Shown here: positions 19,323-29,238 of the stretch, in pieces
How the letters are laid out: each line of letters begins with the position of its first letter
Position numbering within the stretch: position 1 is the first letter of the stretch
Source of the DNA: Pseudoalteromonas aurantia
GTDB lineage: Bacteria; Pseudomonadota; Gammaproteobacteria; Enterobacterales; Alteromonadaceae
Reading direction: 5' to 3'
Assembly (NCBI RefSeq): GCF_005886875.1
Contig: NZ_PNBY01000028.1
Span: 1 to 64,000, forward strand
DNA: 64,000 bases
Position numbers and translations under genes: made by a program
Notes under the pieces: model-generated
Databases searched by the model: none
The model's input: the letters and a program-made list of their open reading frames with translations, nothing else
What the model was told of the DNA's origin: nothing

Positions 19323-20234
19323 TTAAGCTAGGTCTTCGGCCTCGCCTAGGCTTTGGGTAAGTTCTTCAATAAGCTCTTTGATCTCTTCGCTCACTAAAAT
19401 AAAGTCAGCATCTAGTTTAACCACCATATCCTCTTTAGGAATATCAGCGTTTTGCTCTTTGAGTGCATCAGAATAACTAAGGCGCTTGACCGAACCGTCA
19501 TTTTGTAGCATGAACTTGACTCGCTCACGCCAGTCTAAGGCCAGCTTAGTAACACGTTTACCACTTTGTAGGTGGTGTTTTATTTCATCCGTTGATAGGT
19601 CGTGTTGCTTCAGTTTAACTTGTGCACCATTGTCATCGGGTTCTTCTAGCTCGGCATCAGTACCAATTGCAAAACCTTCAGGAGTTTCAAAGTTTGTGAG
19701 CCAATTAGTGAGAAATACATCTAAATCATAATTTGCAAATGCTGGCACAACTGGCAGTGTACCAAGAGATTTTCGTAATAATGCTAACAGTTCTTCGGCT
19801 TTATTGAAACTAGCGCTATTGACGATAACCCAGCCATTTTCTTGGTCGATAAAGGCAAACTGTAAACTAGATTTTTTGAACGCTTGTGGCAACAAAGTCG
19901 CCAGTATATTTTCTTTTAACTCGTCTTTTTCTTTTTTCTTTACTGGGCGGTTTTCTTCGCGTTCGATTAATTCGACTTTTTCGGCGACCATATCGTTAAC
20001 GACTGCTGCTGGGAGCACTTTTTCTTCGCGCTTAGCACAAACTAAAATACTATTTTTAGAAAAATGTGACAGGCTATGACCATGTTTTCCTAGGGCTTTT
20101 GACCAGCCAAAGGTACTCATATCTTGGCTACCACATGGGCGAAATACGTCTTGCTCTAATGCTTGTTCAAAATCTTCTTGATTATATGAAACATCTTGTT
20201 TGAATCGATAACAGATCAGGTTACTAAACCACAT
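19323..20234 (-). CDS. rdgC: Recombination-associated protein RdgC
   Basis: At 303 residues it has the standard RdgC length. It starts MWFSNLICYRF and contains the family segments FRPCGSQDMSTFGW, GHSLSH and ILVCAKREEKVLPA. RdgC is a ring-shaped dimer that binds double-stranded DNA without sequence preference and limits RecA filament activity. It is associated with the nucleoid. It is a single-gene unit. Confidence 0.96.
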   Translation of the reverse strand: MWFSNLICYRFKQDVSYNQEDFEQALEQDVFRPCGSQDMSTFGWSKALGKHGHSLSHFSKNSILVCAKREEKVLPAAVVNDMVAEKVELIEREENRPVKKKEKDELKENILATLLPQAFKKSSLQFAFIDQENGWVIVNSASFNKAEELLALLRKSLGTLPVVPAFANYDLDVFLTNWLTNFETPEGFAIGTDAELEEPDDNGAQVKLKQHDLSTDEIKHHLQSGKRVTKLALDWRERVKFMLQNDGSVKRLSYSDALKEQNADIPKEDMVVKLDADFILVSEEIKELIEELTQSLGEAEDLA

Positions 20235-20354
20235 AAAAACGGTATCCGTGCTAAAAATTGGTAGCTATGATAACAATAATTTACAGGCAGGGAAGGAATT
20301 AAAGTACCTAATTCGGCAATCTTGCAAGATTATTGTATTCAGGTTTTATTTTGC

Positions 20355-22115
20355 TCAGCTAAACATCGCAAGTGGGGCTTGCATGTTTTTCGGAAAGCTA
20401 ATTGCATAAACGAGACCTTTGCCTTCTTGACTTGTTACTTCAATATCTCCATTGAGTGTTTGTTTTACTAGATTCAACGTAATGTGTGTTCCTAATCCGC
20501 TGCCGCCTTGATCACGTTTTGTTGTGAAGAATGGGTCGAATAACTTTTCTAGTTGAATAGCGCTTACTCCGCGGCCATTATCACGATATAAAATACGAAC
20601 GTCGTCGTTATCATCGGTGATTTCAATATCAATGCTGCCTTTATCTATACCTTCAAAGCCATGTATGAGTGAGTTCATAATAAGGTTAGTAAATATCTGG
20701 CTGATCGCACCAGCGGGTAAATTTAGAGTCAGGTCTTCAGGGCATGAGATATTAATATCATGTTTGGTTTTCTTGATTTTTGGATGCAATGACCGAACAA
20801 CCTCAGCAAGGTACTCTTTAAAGTTTATGGTACGAACTGCTTCACTGGCTTGATCGACCGCAATTTGCTTAAAGCTCGCAACCAGTTCAGACGCTCTATC
20901 TAAGTTAGTGGTCAATAAACTGGTGCTTTGCTTCGCTTCATTGATGAACTCTTCAAGTGCCTTTGGTGATAAAGTTTTTGCCTGATACGCCGCTTCTAAT
21001 TGATGCAAGCGCTCCTGCAAGAATGATGTTGCAGTCACCCCAATGCCGACAGGCGTATTAATATCATGCGTAATACCAGCCACAAGCCCACCTAACGCCG
21101 CCATTTTTTCTGAGCCAACCAAGCGTTCTTGTGCCATATTTAATTCGTCTAAATATCGTTCTAGTTCTTTTTGTTTGGTAAGCAGTTCTTGTTCTGTTTG
21201 TCTGCGTAAATCAATTTCTTCAGTTAACGTGAGTTTTTGTTTCTCTAATTCGTATTTTTGTTGCTGTAAGTCCATCATAGCTTGACTGAGGTTAGAGGTT
21301 TTTCTAGCGACCTCTTGCTCTAGTTGTAAATTGTGTTGATCAAGTTTTTCATTACTGATTAAAAGTTCTTTTTGTGTTTGATCGAGTTGTTTTCGATATT
21401 CAGCGACTCTATCAATCAACTTGTTGAACGCTTCTTCCATCACTTTAAGTTCATTACGCTCGCTTGTACCAATGTCTATGCGCTGAGCGTCGATATTGTC
21501 TAGCTCAAAATCTTCGACTTGATCAGTTAAATCAGTGAGTGGTTCAGTGAGGAGTCGCCTAAAAGCGATTAAAAATAAAATAATGAGAAAAGTCGTCTTG
21601 ATCATGGCATTGCCAATCAAGAAGTAAATCGAAATCATGATGCGGCTGAACACCACTTCACGGCTTGAGAATAAGGTTACGTCACCCACCTGAGTTGCTC
21701 TGCCAGAAAACTCAAAAATGAGTGGAAAGGTATAGCCGAATAAGCCTGAGGGCGTATCTTCAATGATGGCTTCTTCTTGAACCAGCTGCTGACTGTATAA
21801 TTCATGTATATCGAGGGAGCGACCAAGTTGAGAGATTATTTCTCCACTATCGTCGCGAACAATTATCCCCTCTATCATTGGGATGGCGAGTAACCCCTCG
21901 GCTGTTGTTACGGTCTGTTTTGTGTTTAGTTCCCAAATAGCTCGAGTTAAACTGCGGCTAAACGTTTTTTGCAACATCGTAAGTTCGTTGCGAATATAGT
22001 CTTTAGTGTTTACGTACTCAGCAATGACTTGCCCACATGTGACAACGAAGGTTAGTAAAAAGTAAACCGAAAGTACATTCGTGAGTAGCTTTTTTGATAG
22101 GCTTTTTTGTAGCAT
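20355..22115 (-). CDS. Membrane sensor histidine kinase
   Basis: This 586-residue kinase has a membrane helix at about 10-30, a periplasmic segment of about 120 residues, a second helix at about 160-185 and a HAMP-like linker. A long coiled coil (about 220-335) leads to the histidine site GITHDINTPVG. The ATPase domain shows the N box (NLIMNSLIHG), G1 (RDNGRGV) and F/G2 (FDPFFTTKRDQGGSGLG). It resembles kinases with an N-terminal LuxQ-like or GAF-free periplasmic region; the signal is unknown. It lies divergent from a stand-alone receiver gene, its most likely partner. A TTG 21 bases upstream is an alternative start. Confidence 0.88.
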   Translation of the reverse strand: MLQKSLSKKLLTNVLSVYFLLTFVVTCGQVIAEYVNTKDYIRNELTMLQKTFSRSLTRAIWELNTKQTVTTAEGLLAIPMIEGIIVRDDSGEIISQLGRSLDIHELYSQQLVQEEAIIEDTPSGLFGYTFPLIFEFSGRATQVGDVTLFSSREVVFSRIMISIYFLIGNAMIKTTFLIILFLIAFRRLLTEPLTDLTDQVEDFELDNIDAQRIDIGTSERNELKVMEEAFNKLIDRVAEYRKQLDQTQKELLISNEKLDQHNLQLEQEVARKTSNLSQAMMDLQQQKYELEKQKLTLTEEIDLRRQTEQELLTKQKELERYLDELNMAQERLVGSEKMAALGGLVAGITHDINTPVGIGVTATSFLQERLHQLEAAYQAKTLSPKALEEFINEAKQSTSLLTTNLDRASELVASFKQIAVDQASEAVRTINFKEYLAEVVRSLHPKIKKTKHDINISCPEDLTLNLPAGAISQIFTNLIMNSLIHGFEGIDKGSIDIEITDDNDDVRILYRDNGRGVSAIQLEKLFDPFFTTKRDQGGSGLGTHITLNLVKQTLNGDIEVTSQEGKGLVYAISFPKNMQAPLAMFS

Positions 22116-22329
22116 GAATGAACCTAGGCTCCTCAATTAAGTCACAGCATGATATATGTACTTAAACTTAGCTAATAAAGCCTTAAAAATAAATAAATAT
22201 CTGACATTATTGCACACAATAGCAATATTAGGTGAATATAAGGTTTTGGTACTTACTGATTTACTACTAAATATGTTATAAGTAATGTATTGCAATGTTT
22301 TCGATGACTAAAAGATAAAAATATTTGAT

Positions 22330-22695
22330 ATGAGTTTTTCTATATTAGTGTGTGATGATTCAAAGGTAGCGCGAAAGCAAGTTGTTCGTTGTTTATCGTC
22401 AGCGCTAGATGCTGAAATCGCCCAAGCTGAAAATGGTGTGCAAGCACTTGAAGTGCTCGAAGGAAAACAGGTTGATTTACTCTGTTTGGATTTAACCATG
22501 CCTGAAATGGATGGTATTGGTGTGTTAGAAGCAATTAAGGCGAATAAGATAGAAACATTCGTTGTGGTTATTTCTGCCGATATTCAGCCAGAAATGAAAG
22601 AGAGAGTCATTCGATTGGGGGCAATCGATTTTATTGAAAAACCTGTCACGCCTCAGTATTTATTGGATTTATTAACACAGTATGGTATTCGGTAA
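22330..22695 (+). CDS. Single-domain response regulator (CheY-like receiver)
   Basis: This 121-residue receiver has all phosphorylation residues: the acidic pair in VCDDSKVARK, the aspartate in LCLDLTMPEMDG, the Ser/Thr switch in VVISAD and the lysine in FIEKPV. There is no output domain, so it must act by binding another protein. It is divergent from the histidine kinase gene, with about 215 bases between them that hold both promoters. No strong Shine-Dalgarno is seen. The partner could equally be another kinase elsewhere. Confidence 0.88.
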   Translation: MSFSILVCDDSKVARKQVVRCLSSALDAEIAQAENGVQALEVLEGKQVDLLCLDLTMPEMDGIGVLEAIKANKIETFVVVISADIQPEMKERVIRLGAIDFIEKPVTPQYLLDLLTQYGIR

Positions 22696-22831
22696 AGCAG
22701 CAGAAATAACCCCTTTTCACTCATTTATAATATACATTCGCTCGTTTCCTACCATTAACTTGAACAAAATGCATAAAGAATGTCTGCTTTTAGTGTTGAC
22801 AGTTCGGCTACATTTCAGGCACTCTTGAGTC

Positions 22832-22891
22832 ATGAAAATAAAATTTAACACTTCGACCATTATTATTACAACCACCATCCAGTCTGGATAG
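22832..22891 (+). CDS. thrL: thr operon leader peptide
   Basis: This is a 19-codon ORF, MKIKFNTSTIIITTTIQSG, directly upstream of the attenuator and thrA. It has five threonine and five isoleucine codons, with the run TSTIIITTTI in the middle. Ribosome stalling at these codons when charged Thr- or Ile-tRNA is scarce should favour an antiterminator, as in enteric thr operons. The peptide itself is expected to have no function. Confidence 0.9.
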   Translation: MKIKFNTSTIIITTTIQSG

Positions 22892-22915
22892 TGGCATAGG
22901 TCGGTGCGTATTTAA

Positions 22916-22950
22916 AAGGCCTGTGTTCACTAAGAACACAGGCCTTTTTT
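22916..22950 (+). terminator. thr operon attenuator
   Basis: aaggcctgtgttc and gaacacaggcctt form a perfect 13-bp stem with a five-base loop followed by a T-tract. It lies 24 bases after the leader peptide stop and 25 bases before thrA. It is the regulated terminator of the threonine operon. Confidence 0.92.
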
Positions 22951-22975
22951 CGTTTTTGGAATGAGGAAAATTACC

Positions 22976-25396
22976 ATGATGCGAGTATTAAAATTTGGCG
23001 GCTCATCTTTAGCCGACTTTAAATGTTTACGGCAAGTCCAGAATCTAATATTAAGCCAATCTGGAGATGAAGCATTAATTGTGCTTTCAGCGCCAGGAGG
23101 CATGACTGATCAGCTCGTTGAGTTAGCTGAGTTGGCAGAGCAAGGCGTGTCTTATGAGGAACAGTGGCAGGCTTTGGAGTCACGGGTTAAAGACTTACAT
23201 CAACAAGTCGAAAAGCTCTATGGCGCAATCAATCATTGGCCTGACTTTATGGCGCTGGCAAATAAATTGGCGGGGGTCAAGCTGCTGCAACATTGCCCAG
23301 CTCAAATAAGAGCATTCATTATTAGTTTTGGCGAACGGGTTAGCTGCGCGCTCATGCAAACCATGCTAGGCGGTTCACAAGCCAGTTATTTAGATGCGAC
23401 CCGCTGTATTTTAACGTCGGGTGGTTATTTAGATGCAGAAGTCGATTTAAAGGCAAGTAAATCACGTTTTGCGTCGGCAATGCGAGAACAGCCAAATAAA
23501 TACTACATCATGCCGGGTTTCACAGGGTGTAACCAACAAGGCGCATTAACCACGCTTGGCCGCAATGGTTCTGATTATTCTGCGGCCGTGGCTGCAGCAT
23601 GTTTGCAAGCGCAAGTATGTCAAATTTGGACTGACGTGGATGGTGTGTTTAACGCCGATCCAAGGTTTATCAGCAAGGCCACCAAAGTTGATTGGTTATC
23701 GTATAAAGAAGCGATGGAGCTGTCATATTTTGGTGCCAAAGTACTCCATCCTAAAACTATCTTGCCTTGTGCTAAAGCCGGGGTACCGTGTGAAATTAAA
23801 AACACCCACAATCCGGATGTACCAGGTTCTGTGATCAGCAATAAGCGACGGGGTGATGAGCAAGTCAAAGCGCTGTCAAGCTTAGATGAACTTGCAATGT
23901 TAACTGTTTCAGGTCCTGGTATGAAAGGGAAAGTCGGGATGGCATCTCGGGTATTTAATGCCCTTGCCCAAGACAATGTATCGATTGTATTGATCACGCA
24001 GTCTTCGTGTGAATTTAGTATCAGCTTTTGCGTTCATGAAGCTGATTTAAACTTGGCACTTAGTGCGCTTGAGTCGGCTTTTGAACTGGAGTCGCAAGCT
24101 GGTTTAATCGAGCCAGTTCAAGTACAGCGTGACTTAGCAATAGTGACATTGGTGGGCGATAACATGAAGGCTCATAAAGGGCTAGCGGCCAAGTTTTTTG
24201 CTTCGTTGGCACAAGCACAAGTAAACATTGTTGCAATTGCGCAAGACTCCACTGAAAGTGCAATTTCAGCGGTGGTTGATGGCAGCTTATGTAATGATGC
24301 GGTGAAGGTATGCCATGAAAACTTCTTTACTCATGTTCCTTCAATAGATGTTTTCTTACTCGGTGTTGGTTTAGTTGGCCAAGAGCTGATCAAGCAACTT
24401 CAAAAACAACAACAGTGGCTACAAAACCGTAATATAAAGCTTAACTTATATGGGGTAGCAAATTCTCGTCAACTTTACTTAAACGCAGATGGTGTGCCGT
24501 TTGATACTTGGCATAGTGAGTTGGAGCAACAGCAAGCCGGTTTTGCTTTGGATAAGCTAGAGGCTTTTGTTAAAGCTAACCACCTTATTAATCCAGTGAT
24601 CGTAGATTGCAGTTCTTCTCAACAGCTTGCTGAACAGTATTGTGACTTTCTCGAGGCAGGCTTCCATGTTGTGGCCGCGAATAAAAAAGCCAATACGGGA
24701 AGTTATACATATTATCAAGCATTAAATAATGCGGCTCAAAGGAAGCAACGTAAATTCTTATATGAAACGAATGTGGGCGCGGGACTACCTGTATTAGATA
24801 ATTTACAATTGTTGTTTGGTGCGGGAGATGAATTACTCTCTTTTAACGGAGTTTTATCGGGCTCTCTGTCATACATGTTTGGTGCGCTAGAAGACGGATT
24901 AAGTTTATCTGAGGCGACGGCAAAGGCGAAAGTAAATGGTTTTACAGAGCCTGACCCAAGAGATGACTTATCAGGTACAGATGTGGCACGTAAGCTTTTG
25001 ATTATTGCACGAGAGTCGGGTTTGGCTTTAGAGCTGTCTGATATTGAAGTGGAGCCAGTGGTAAGTGACGCTTTTGCATCAGGCACATCGGTGGACGAGT
25101 TTATGGCTAAGCTCCCTGAACTGGATCATGATTTTGCGCAACGGGTTCAAGCTGCAGCAGAACAAGGTCAGGTACTAAGGTATGTCGGAAGTATTAATAA
25201 CGGTCATTGTAAGGTAGGGATTGAAGCCGTTGATAAAGCAAACGCATTATATGATATTCGTGATGGCGAAAACGCCTTGGCGATATTAAGTCAATACTAT
25301 CAACCTCGCCCTTTTGTTATTCGAGGTTACGGTGCCGGTGCTGAAGTGACTTCTGCGGGTGTCTTCGCAGATATATTAAAAACACTGTCTCGCTAG
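22976..25396 (+). CDS. thrA: Bifunctional aspartokinase I / homoserine dehydrogenase I
   Basis: This is an 806-residue fusion enzyme. The aspartokinase part begins MMRVLKFGGSSLADF and includes FGERVSCALM and TLGRNGSDYSAA; two ACT-type regulatory regions follow around 310-460. The homoserine dehydrogenase part starts near VFLLGVGLVGQEL and contains VVAANKKAN and NGFTEPDPRDDLSGTDVARK. It performs the first and third steps from aspartate to homoserine. I start at the ATG 10 bases after GAGGA (22976). It is the first gene of thrABC and is controlled by the attenuator. Confidence 0.96.
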   Translation: MMRVLKFGGSSLADFKCLRQVQNLILSQSGDEALIVLSAPGGMTDQLVELAELAEQGVSYEEQWQALESRVKDLHQQVEKLYGAINHWPDFMALANKLAGVKLLQHCPAQIRAFIISFGERVSCALMQTMLGGSQASYLDATRCILTSGGYLDAEVDLKASKSRFASAMREQPNKYYIMPGFTGCNQQGALTTLGRNGSDYSAAVAAACLQAQVCQIWTDVDGVFNADPRFISKATKVDWLSYKEAMELSYFGAKVLHPKTILPCAKAGVPCEIKNTHNPDVPGSVISNKRRGDEQVKALSSLDELAMLTVSGPGMKGKVGMASRVFNALAQDNVSIVLITQSSCEFSISFCVHEADLNLALSALESAFELESQAGLIEPVQVQRDLAIVTLVGDNMKAHKGLAAKFFASLAQAQVNIVAIAQDSTESAISAVVDGSLCNDAVKVCHENFFTHVPSIDVFLLGVGLVGQELIKQLQKQQQWLQNRNIKLNLYGVANSRQLYLNADGVPFDTWHSELEQQQAGFALDKLEAFVKANHLINPVIVDCSSSQQLAEQYCDFLEAGFHVVAANKKANTGSYTYYQALNNAAQRKQRKFLYETNVGAGLPVLDNLQLLFGAGDELLSFNGVLSGSLSYMFGALEDGLSLSEATAKAKVNGFTEPDPRDDLSGTDVARKLLIIARESGLALELSDIEVEPVVSDAFASGTSVDEFMAKLPELDHDFAQRVQAAAEQGQVLRYVGSINNGHCKVGIEAVDKANALYDIRDGENALAILSQYYQPRPFVIRGYGAGAEVTSAGVFADILKTLSR

Positions 25397-25405
25397 GAGT
25401 AAATA

Positions 25406-26353
25406 ATGATGATTTCTATGTATGCGCCTGCCTCGATAGGTAATTTCTGTGTTGGCTTTGATTCTTTAGGCGCCGCACTTGCGCCAATTGATGGCACGTT
25501 ATTGGGCGATATTGTCCATGTAGAAGCAGCCGATAAAGATCAGTTTTCATGTATTGGCCCGTATGCAGACAAGTTACCTTCTGAGGCCGAAGAAAACCTA
25601 GCGTATCAGTGCTTAGTGCATTTTCGCGAACATGTTGCTTTAGATATGCCACCCGTATCCTTGGTATTAGAGAAGCGCTTGCCCATTGGTTCCGGGTTAG
25701 GCTCTAGTGCGTGCTCAGTGGTAGCAACATTTGCTGCACTCAATAAATTTGCACATCCCGCGCTTTCTCAAGAGGCATTAATTGAATTGATGGCTGATTT
25801 TGAGGGTAAAGTTAGCGGAGCACGTCATTATGATAATATCACACCGTGTTATTTGGGAGGATTGCAACTGACCGCTGATTTGGTACCGAATAAGGCTATG
25901 AGTTTGCCTGTTGATGAAGCATGGTACTATGTTGCTGCCTACCCTGGTTTTGCGTTAAATACCGCCAAAGCAAGAGCGGTGATGCCTGATAGTATTAGTA
26001 GCCACGACAGTGTTGAGTTTGCTCAGCGTTTGTCGAGCTATTGCTTGTTAATGCAGAGCGCGCGTTTTGATGAAGCACTCGCGCTGATGCAAGATAGGAT
26101 AGCAGAACCGTATCGCCAAGGTTTAATTACTGGCTTCAGTGATGCAAAATCAGCGCTTCCTGAGTTAGGTGCTGAACTGGTGAGTATTTCTGGAGCAGGA
26201 CCCACATTATTTACGATTTGTAAAACATTAAGCGCGGCGGAGCAATGTCAAGCTTGGCTGCGTCAGCATTATATAAATGAGCATGGCTTTAGCCATATTT
26301 GTAAATTAGATAACCAAGGCACTCGAGCTATTTCTTTAGGAGCTAAATCATGA
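25406..26353 (+). CDS. thrB: Homoserine kinase
   Basis: This 315-residue GHMP-family kinase phosphorylates homoserine with ATP. It has the early motif YAPASIGNFCVGFDSLGAAL, the ATP-binding loop LPIGSGLGSSACSVVA and the C-terminal SISGAGPTLF. It starts 9 bases after thrA behind GGAG and overlaps thrC by four bases, so translation is probably coupled. Confidence 0.97.
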   Translation: MMISMYAPASIGNFCVGFDSLGAALAPIDGTLLGDIVHVEAADKDQFSCIGPYADKLPSEAEENLAYQCLVHFREHVALDMPPVSLVLEKRLPIGSGLGSSACSVVATFAALNKFAHPALSQEALIELMADFEGKVSGARHYDNITPCYLGGLQLTADLVPNKAMSLPVDEAWYYVAAYPGFALNTAKARAVMPDSISSHDSVEFAQRLSSYCLLMQSARFDEALALMQDRIAEPYRQGLITGFSDAKSALPELGAELVSISGAGPTLFTICKTLSAAEQCQAWLRQHYINEHGFSHICKLDNQGTRAISLGAKS

Positions 26354-27639
26354 ACCTCGTAAACTTAAAAGATGAACAACAACAAGTATCGTTTACTGAT
26401 GCGGTAAAAACGGGGTTAGGACGTAATCAGGGGGTATTTTTTCCAACAGACTTACGCAAGCTAGATAATATTGATGCATTACTTGAATTGCCATTTACAG
26501 AACGAAGTACTGAGATCCTAGCGCATTTGATTGGGGATGAATTACCAAAAGATACACTCGCTGAAATGGTTACTCGAGCTTTCAACTTCCCTGTTAAACT
26601 CGAAAAGGTCGATAGCAAAAACTTTTGCCTAGAGCTTTTTCATGGACCAACCCTTGCTTTTAAAGACTTTGGTGGTCGGTTTATGGCTGAATGTGTAGGT
26701 TTGTTTAACCAAGGTGAACGCGTCACAATTTTAACTGCCACAAGCGGAGATACCGGAGCTGCTGTAGCACATGCGTTCTATAACAAGCCCAATGTTGACG
26801 TCGTGATCCTTTATCCAGAAGGAAAAATTTCCCTCGCGCAACAAAAACTTTTTACAACGCTTGGTGGCAATATTCATTGTTATGCGGTGAATGGCAGTTT
26901 TGATGATTGTCAGGCGTTAGTGAAGCAAGCTTTTTTAGATGAAGAGCTGAAAAGTAAACTCGGTTTGAACTCTGCTAACTCTATAAATATAAGTCGCTTG
27001 GTTGCTCAAGTGTGTTATTACTTTGAAGCATTGGCACAGTTACCGAAAGCAGAACGAAGCAACGTTCATATTTCTGTACCAAGTGGTAATTTCGGCAACG
27101 TATGTGCCGCTATGATTGGTTCAGTGATTGGGTTACCGATTAAAAAATTGTCGGCGACGACCAATCAGAATGACACAGTACCTCGATATGTCACTTCTGG
27201 TAACTGGGATCCAAAAGCGACGCTTGAATCTCTTTCTAATGCAATGGATGTGAGTAAACCTAATAATTGGCCTCGTGTCCAAAACATGATTGACAGTGGT
27301 AAATTTGACAAACATGATTTTTATTCACGTAGTATCTCTGAACAAGTGACTGCGAGTGTTATGCAAGATATTGCTAATTTAGGCTATATTGCAGAGCCGC
27401 ATACTGCGATTGCGTATGAAGGGCTTAAGCTCGATAAAAATGATAATAGTACAGGTATATTTCTCGCTACGGCACATCCAGCTAAATTCAAAGAGTCGGT
27501 GGAAGAGGTATTAAATCAACAAATATCAATGCCTGATGTATTACAGAGCGCTTTAGGCAAAGCCTGTTTAGCTCAGCCCCTCGAAGCAGATTATACCCAG
27601 TTGAAAACGGCAATGTTTGCGTCATTGTTAGTGTCATAA
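26350..27639 (+). CDS. thrC: Threonine synthase
   Basis: This 429-residue PLP enzyme converts O-phosphohomoserine to threonine. The PLP-lysine is in HGPTLAFKDFGGRF, the phosphate-binding region is TATSGDTGAAVAHAF, and the SVPSGNFGN loop is present. It ends the thr operon, with an ATGA overlap with thrB. Confidence 0.97.
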   Translation: MNLVNLKDEQQQVSFTDAVKTGLGRNQGVFFPTDLRKLDNIDALLELPFTERSTEILAHLIGDELPKDTLAEMVTRAFNFPVKLEKVDSKNFCLELFHGPTLAFKDFGGRFMAECVGLFNQGERVTILTATSGDTGAAVAHAFYNKPNVDVVILYPEGKISLAQQKLFTTLGGNIHCYAVNGSFDDCQALVKQAFLDEELKSKLGLNSANSINISRLVAQVCYYFEALAQLPKAERSNVHISVPSGNFGNVCAAMIGSVIGLPIKKLSATTNQNDTVPRYVTSGNWDPKATLESLSNAMDVSKPNNWPRVQNMIDSGKFDKHDFYSRSISEQVTASVMQDIANLGYIAEPHTAIAYEGLKLDKNDNSTGIFLATAHPAKFKESVEEVLNQQISMPDVLQSALGKACLAQPLEADYTQLKTAMFASLLVS

Positions 27640-27669
27640 TGCCAGATGCTTGACTTGTCTATGTTCTCT

Positions 27670-27694
27670 TAAGGGCTGGGTTCTCCAGCTCTTA
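27670..27694 (+). terminator. Possible thr operon terminator
   Basis: taagggctgg pairs with ccagctctta (one G-T pair) around a five-base loop, about 30 bases after the thrC stop. Only a weak T-tract follows. Confidence 0.55.
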
Positions 27695-27793
27695 CATTTA
27701 TAACTTTAATTCACCGTGTTTTATTTATTTAATTTATTAATGTTTAAATAAAAAAATATCATTGCATAAACACTGTGAAATAAATTCAATCCC

Positions 27794-27820
27794 TGTTTAA
27801 ATATGTTTAAATATGTTTAA
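27794..27820 (+). repeat. Tandem tgtttaaata repeat upstream of glyA
   Basis: Two full copies and one partial copy of the 10-base unit tgtttaaata lie about 77 bases before the glyA start, immediately upstream of a -10-like tatacaat. It may be a regulator-binding array or simply promoter AT-richness. The 10-base period places the copies on one face of the helix. Confidence 0.6.
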
Positions 27821-27896
27821 GCTTATACAATAGGCATAACACGCATTAGAGCGTACAATACGGCTTTTATACCTTTACGTGCACCTAGGAGACCCC

Positions 27897-29153
27897 ATGT
27901 TAGAACGTAACATGAATATTGCAGATTTTGACCCAGAATTATTTAACGCGATTGATCTTGAAACAACTCGTCAAGAAGAACACATTGAACTTATCGCGTC
28001 TGAAAATTATTGTAGCCCGCGCGTTCTTGAAGCGCAGGGTTCACAGTTAACAAATAAATACGCAGAAGGTTATCCTGGTAAGCGTTATTATGGTGGGTGT
28101 GAGCATGTAGACGTTGTTGAGCAATTGGCGATTGATCGTGCAAACGAACTGTTTGGTTCTACTTACGCAAACGTTCAGCCTCATGCTGGTTCTCAAGCAA
28201 ACGCAGCTGTATTTTTAGCTTTACTAGAAGCAGGTGATACAGTGCTAGGTATGAGCCTTGCTCATGGTGGTCATTTAACGCATGGTTCTCACGTGAACTT
28301 TTCTGGCAGGTTGTACAATGCAGTGCAGTATGGACTGAATGAAGCAACGGGCGAAATTGATTATGAGCAAGTTGAAGCTCTCGCGCTTGAGCATAAGCCT
28401 AAAATGATCATTGGTGGATTCTCTGCTTATTCTGGCATCGTTGATTGGGCTAAATTCCGGGAGATTGCAGATAAAGTAGGTGCTTACTTATTTGTCGATA
28501 TGGCGCACGTCGCAGGTTTAATTGCTGCGGGGGTTTACCCAAGCCCTGTGCCTCATGCTCACGTGGTTACAACTACGACGCATAAAACACTAGCGGGCCC
28601 TCGCGGTGGTTTGATCATTTCAGCGTGTGACGACGAAGCTATTTACAAAAAGCTTAACAGTGCGGTATTCCCAGGCGGTCAAGGTGGCCCTCTATGTCAC
28701 GTTATTGCAGCAAAAGCAGTGGCATTTAAAGAAGCATTGCAACCAGAGTTTAAAGCGTACCAAACACAAGTGGTTAAAAATGCGCAAACAATGGTGTCTG
28801 TATTACAAGAGCGTGGTTATAAGGTAGTATCAGGTAAAACAGAAAACCATTTATTCTTACTTGACCTTATCGACAAAGATATCACTGGTAAAGATGCAGA
28901 TGCTGCATTAGGCCGTGCGAATATTACTGTTAATAAAAACTCAGTGCCAAATGACCCTCGTTCTCCATTTGTAACCTCTGGTCTACGTATTGGTTCACCT
29001 GCTATTACACGTCGTGGTTTCAAAGAAACTGAGTCTCGTGAATTAGCGGGTTGGATCTGTGACGTGCTTGATAATATCAATGATGAGACAGTTCAAGCGG
29101 ACGTGAAAGAGAAAGTAAAAGCTATCTGTGCTAAATTACCGGTTTACGCATAA
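27897..29153 (+). CDS. glyA: Serine hydroxymethyltransferase
   Basis: This 418-residue PLP enzyme interconverts serine and glycine with tetrahydrofolate as the one-carbon carrier. Hallmarks are [41 protein letters not shown] and the PLP-lysine motif [14 protein letters not shown]. The ATG at 27897 follows AGGAG; a GTG 18 bases upstream is in frame but less likely. It has its own promoter region and a strong terminator. Confidence 0.97.
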   Translation: MLERNMNIADFDPELFNAIDLETTRQEEHIELIASENYCSPRVLEAQGSQLTNKYAEGYPGKRYYGGCEHVDVVEQLAIDRANELFGSTYANVQPHAGSQANAAVFLALLEAGDTVLGMSLAHGGHLTHGSHVNFSGRLYNAVQYGLNEATGEIDYEQVEALALEHKPKMIIGGFSAYSGIVDWAKFREIADKVGAYLFVDMAHVAGLIAAGVYPSPVPHAHVVTTTTHKTLAGPRGGLIISACDDEAIYKKLNSAVFPGGQGGPLCHVIAAKAVAFKEALQPEFKAYQTQVVKNAQTMVSVLQERGYKVVSGKTENHLFLLDLIDKDITGKDADAALGRANITVNKNSVPNDPRSPFVTSGLRIGSPAITRRGFKETESRELAGWICDVLDNINDETVQADVKEKVKAICAKLPVYA

Positions 29154-29188
29154 TTTAGCTCACAAAAACAGAGATTTTTGATATCATT

Positions 29189-29214
29189 AAGGCCGCTATA
29201 TAGCGGCCTTTTTT
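29189..29214 (+). terminator. glyA terminator
   Basis: aaggccgcta and tagcggcctt form a stem with a two-base loop followed by a T-tract, 36 bases after the glyA stop. Confidence 0.85.
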
Positions 29215-29238
29215 GTATCCAGTTAAAAGTGAACAACT

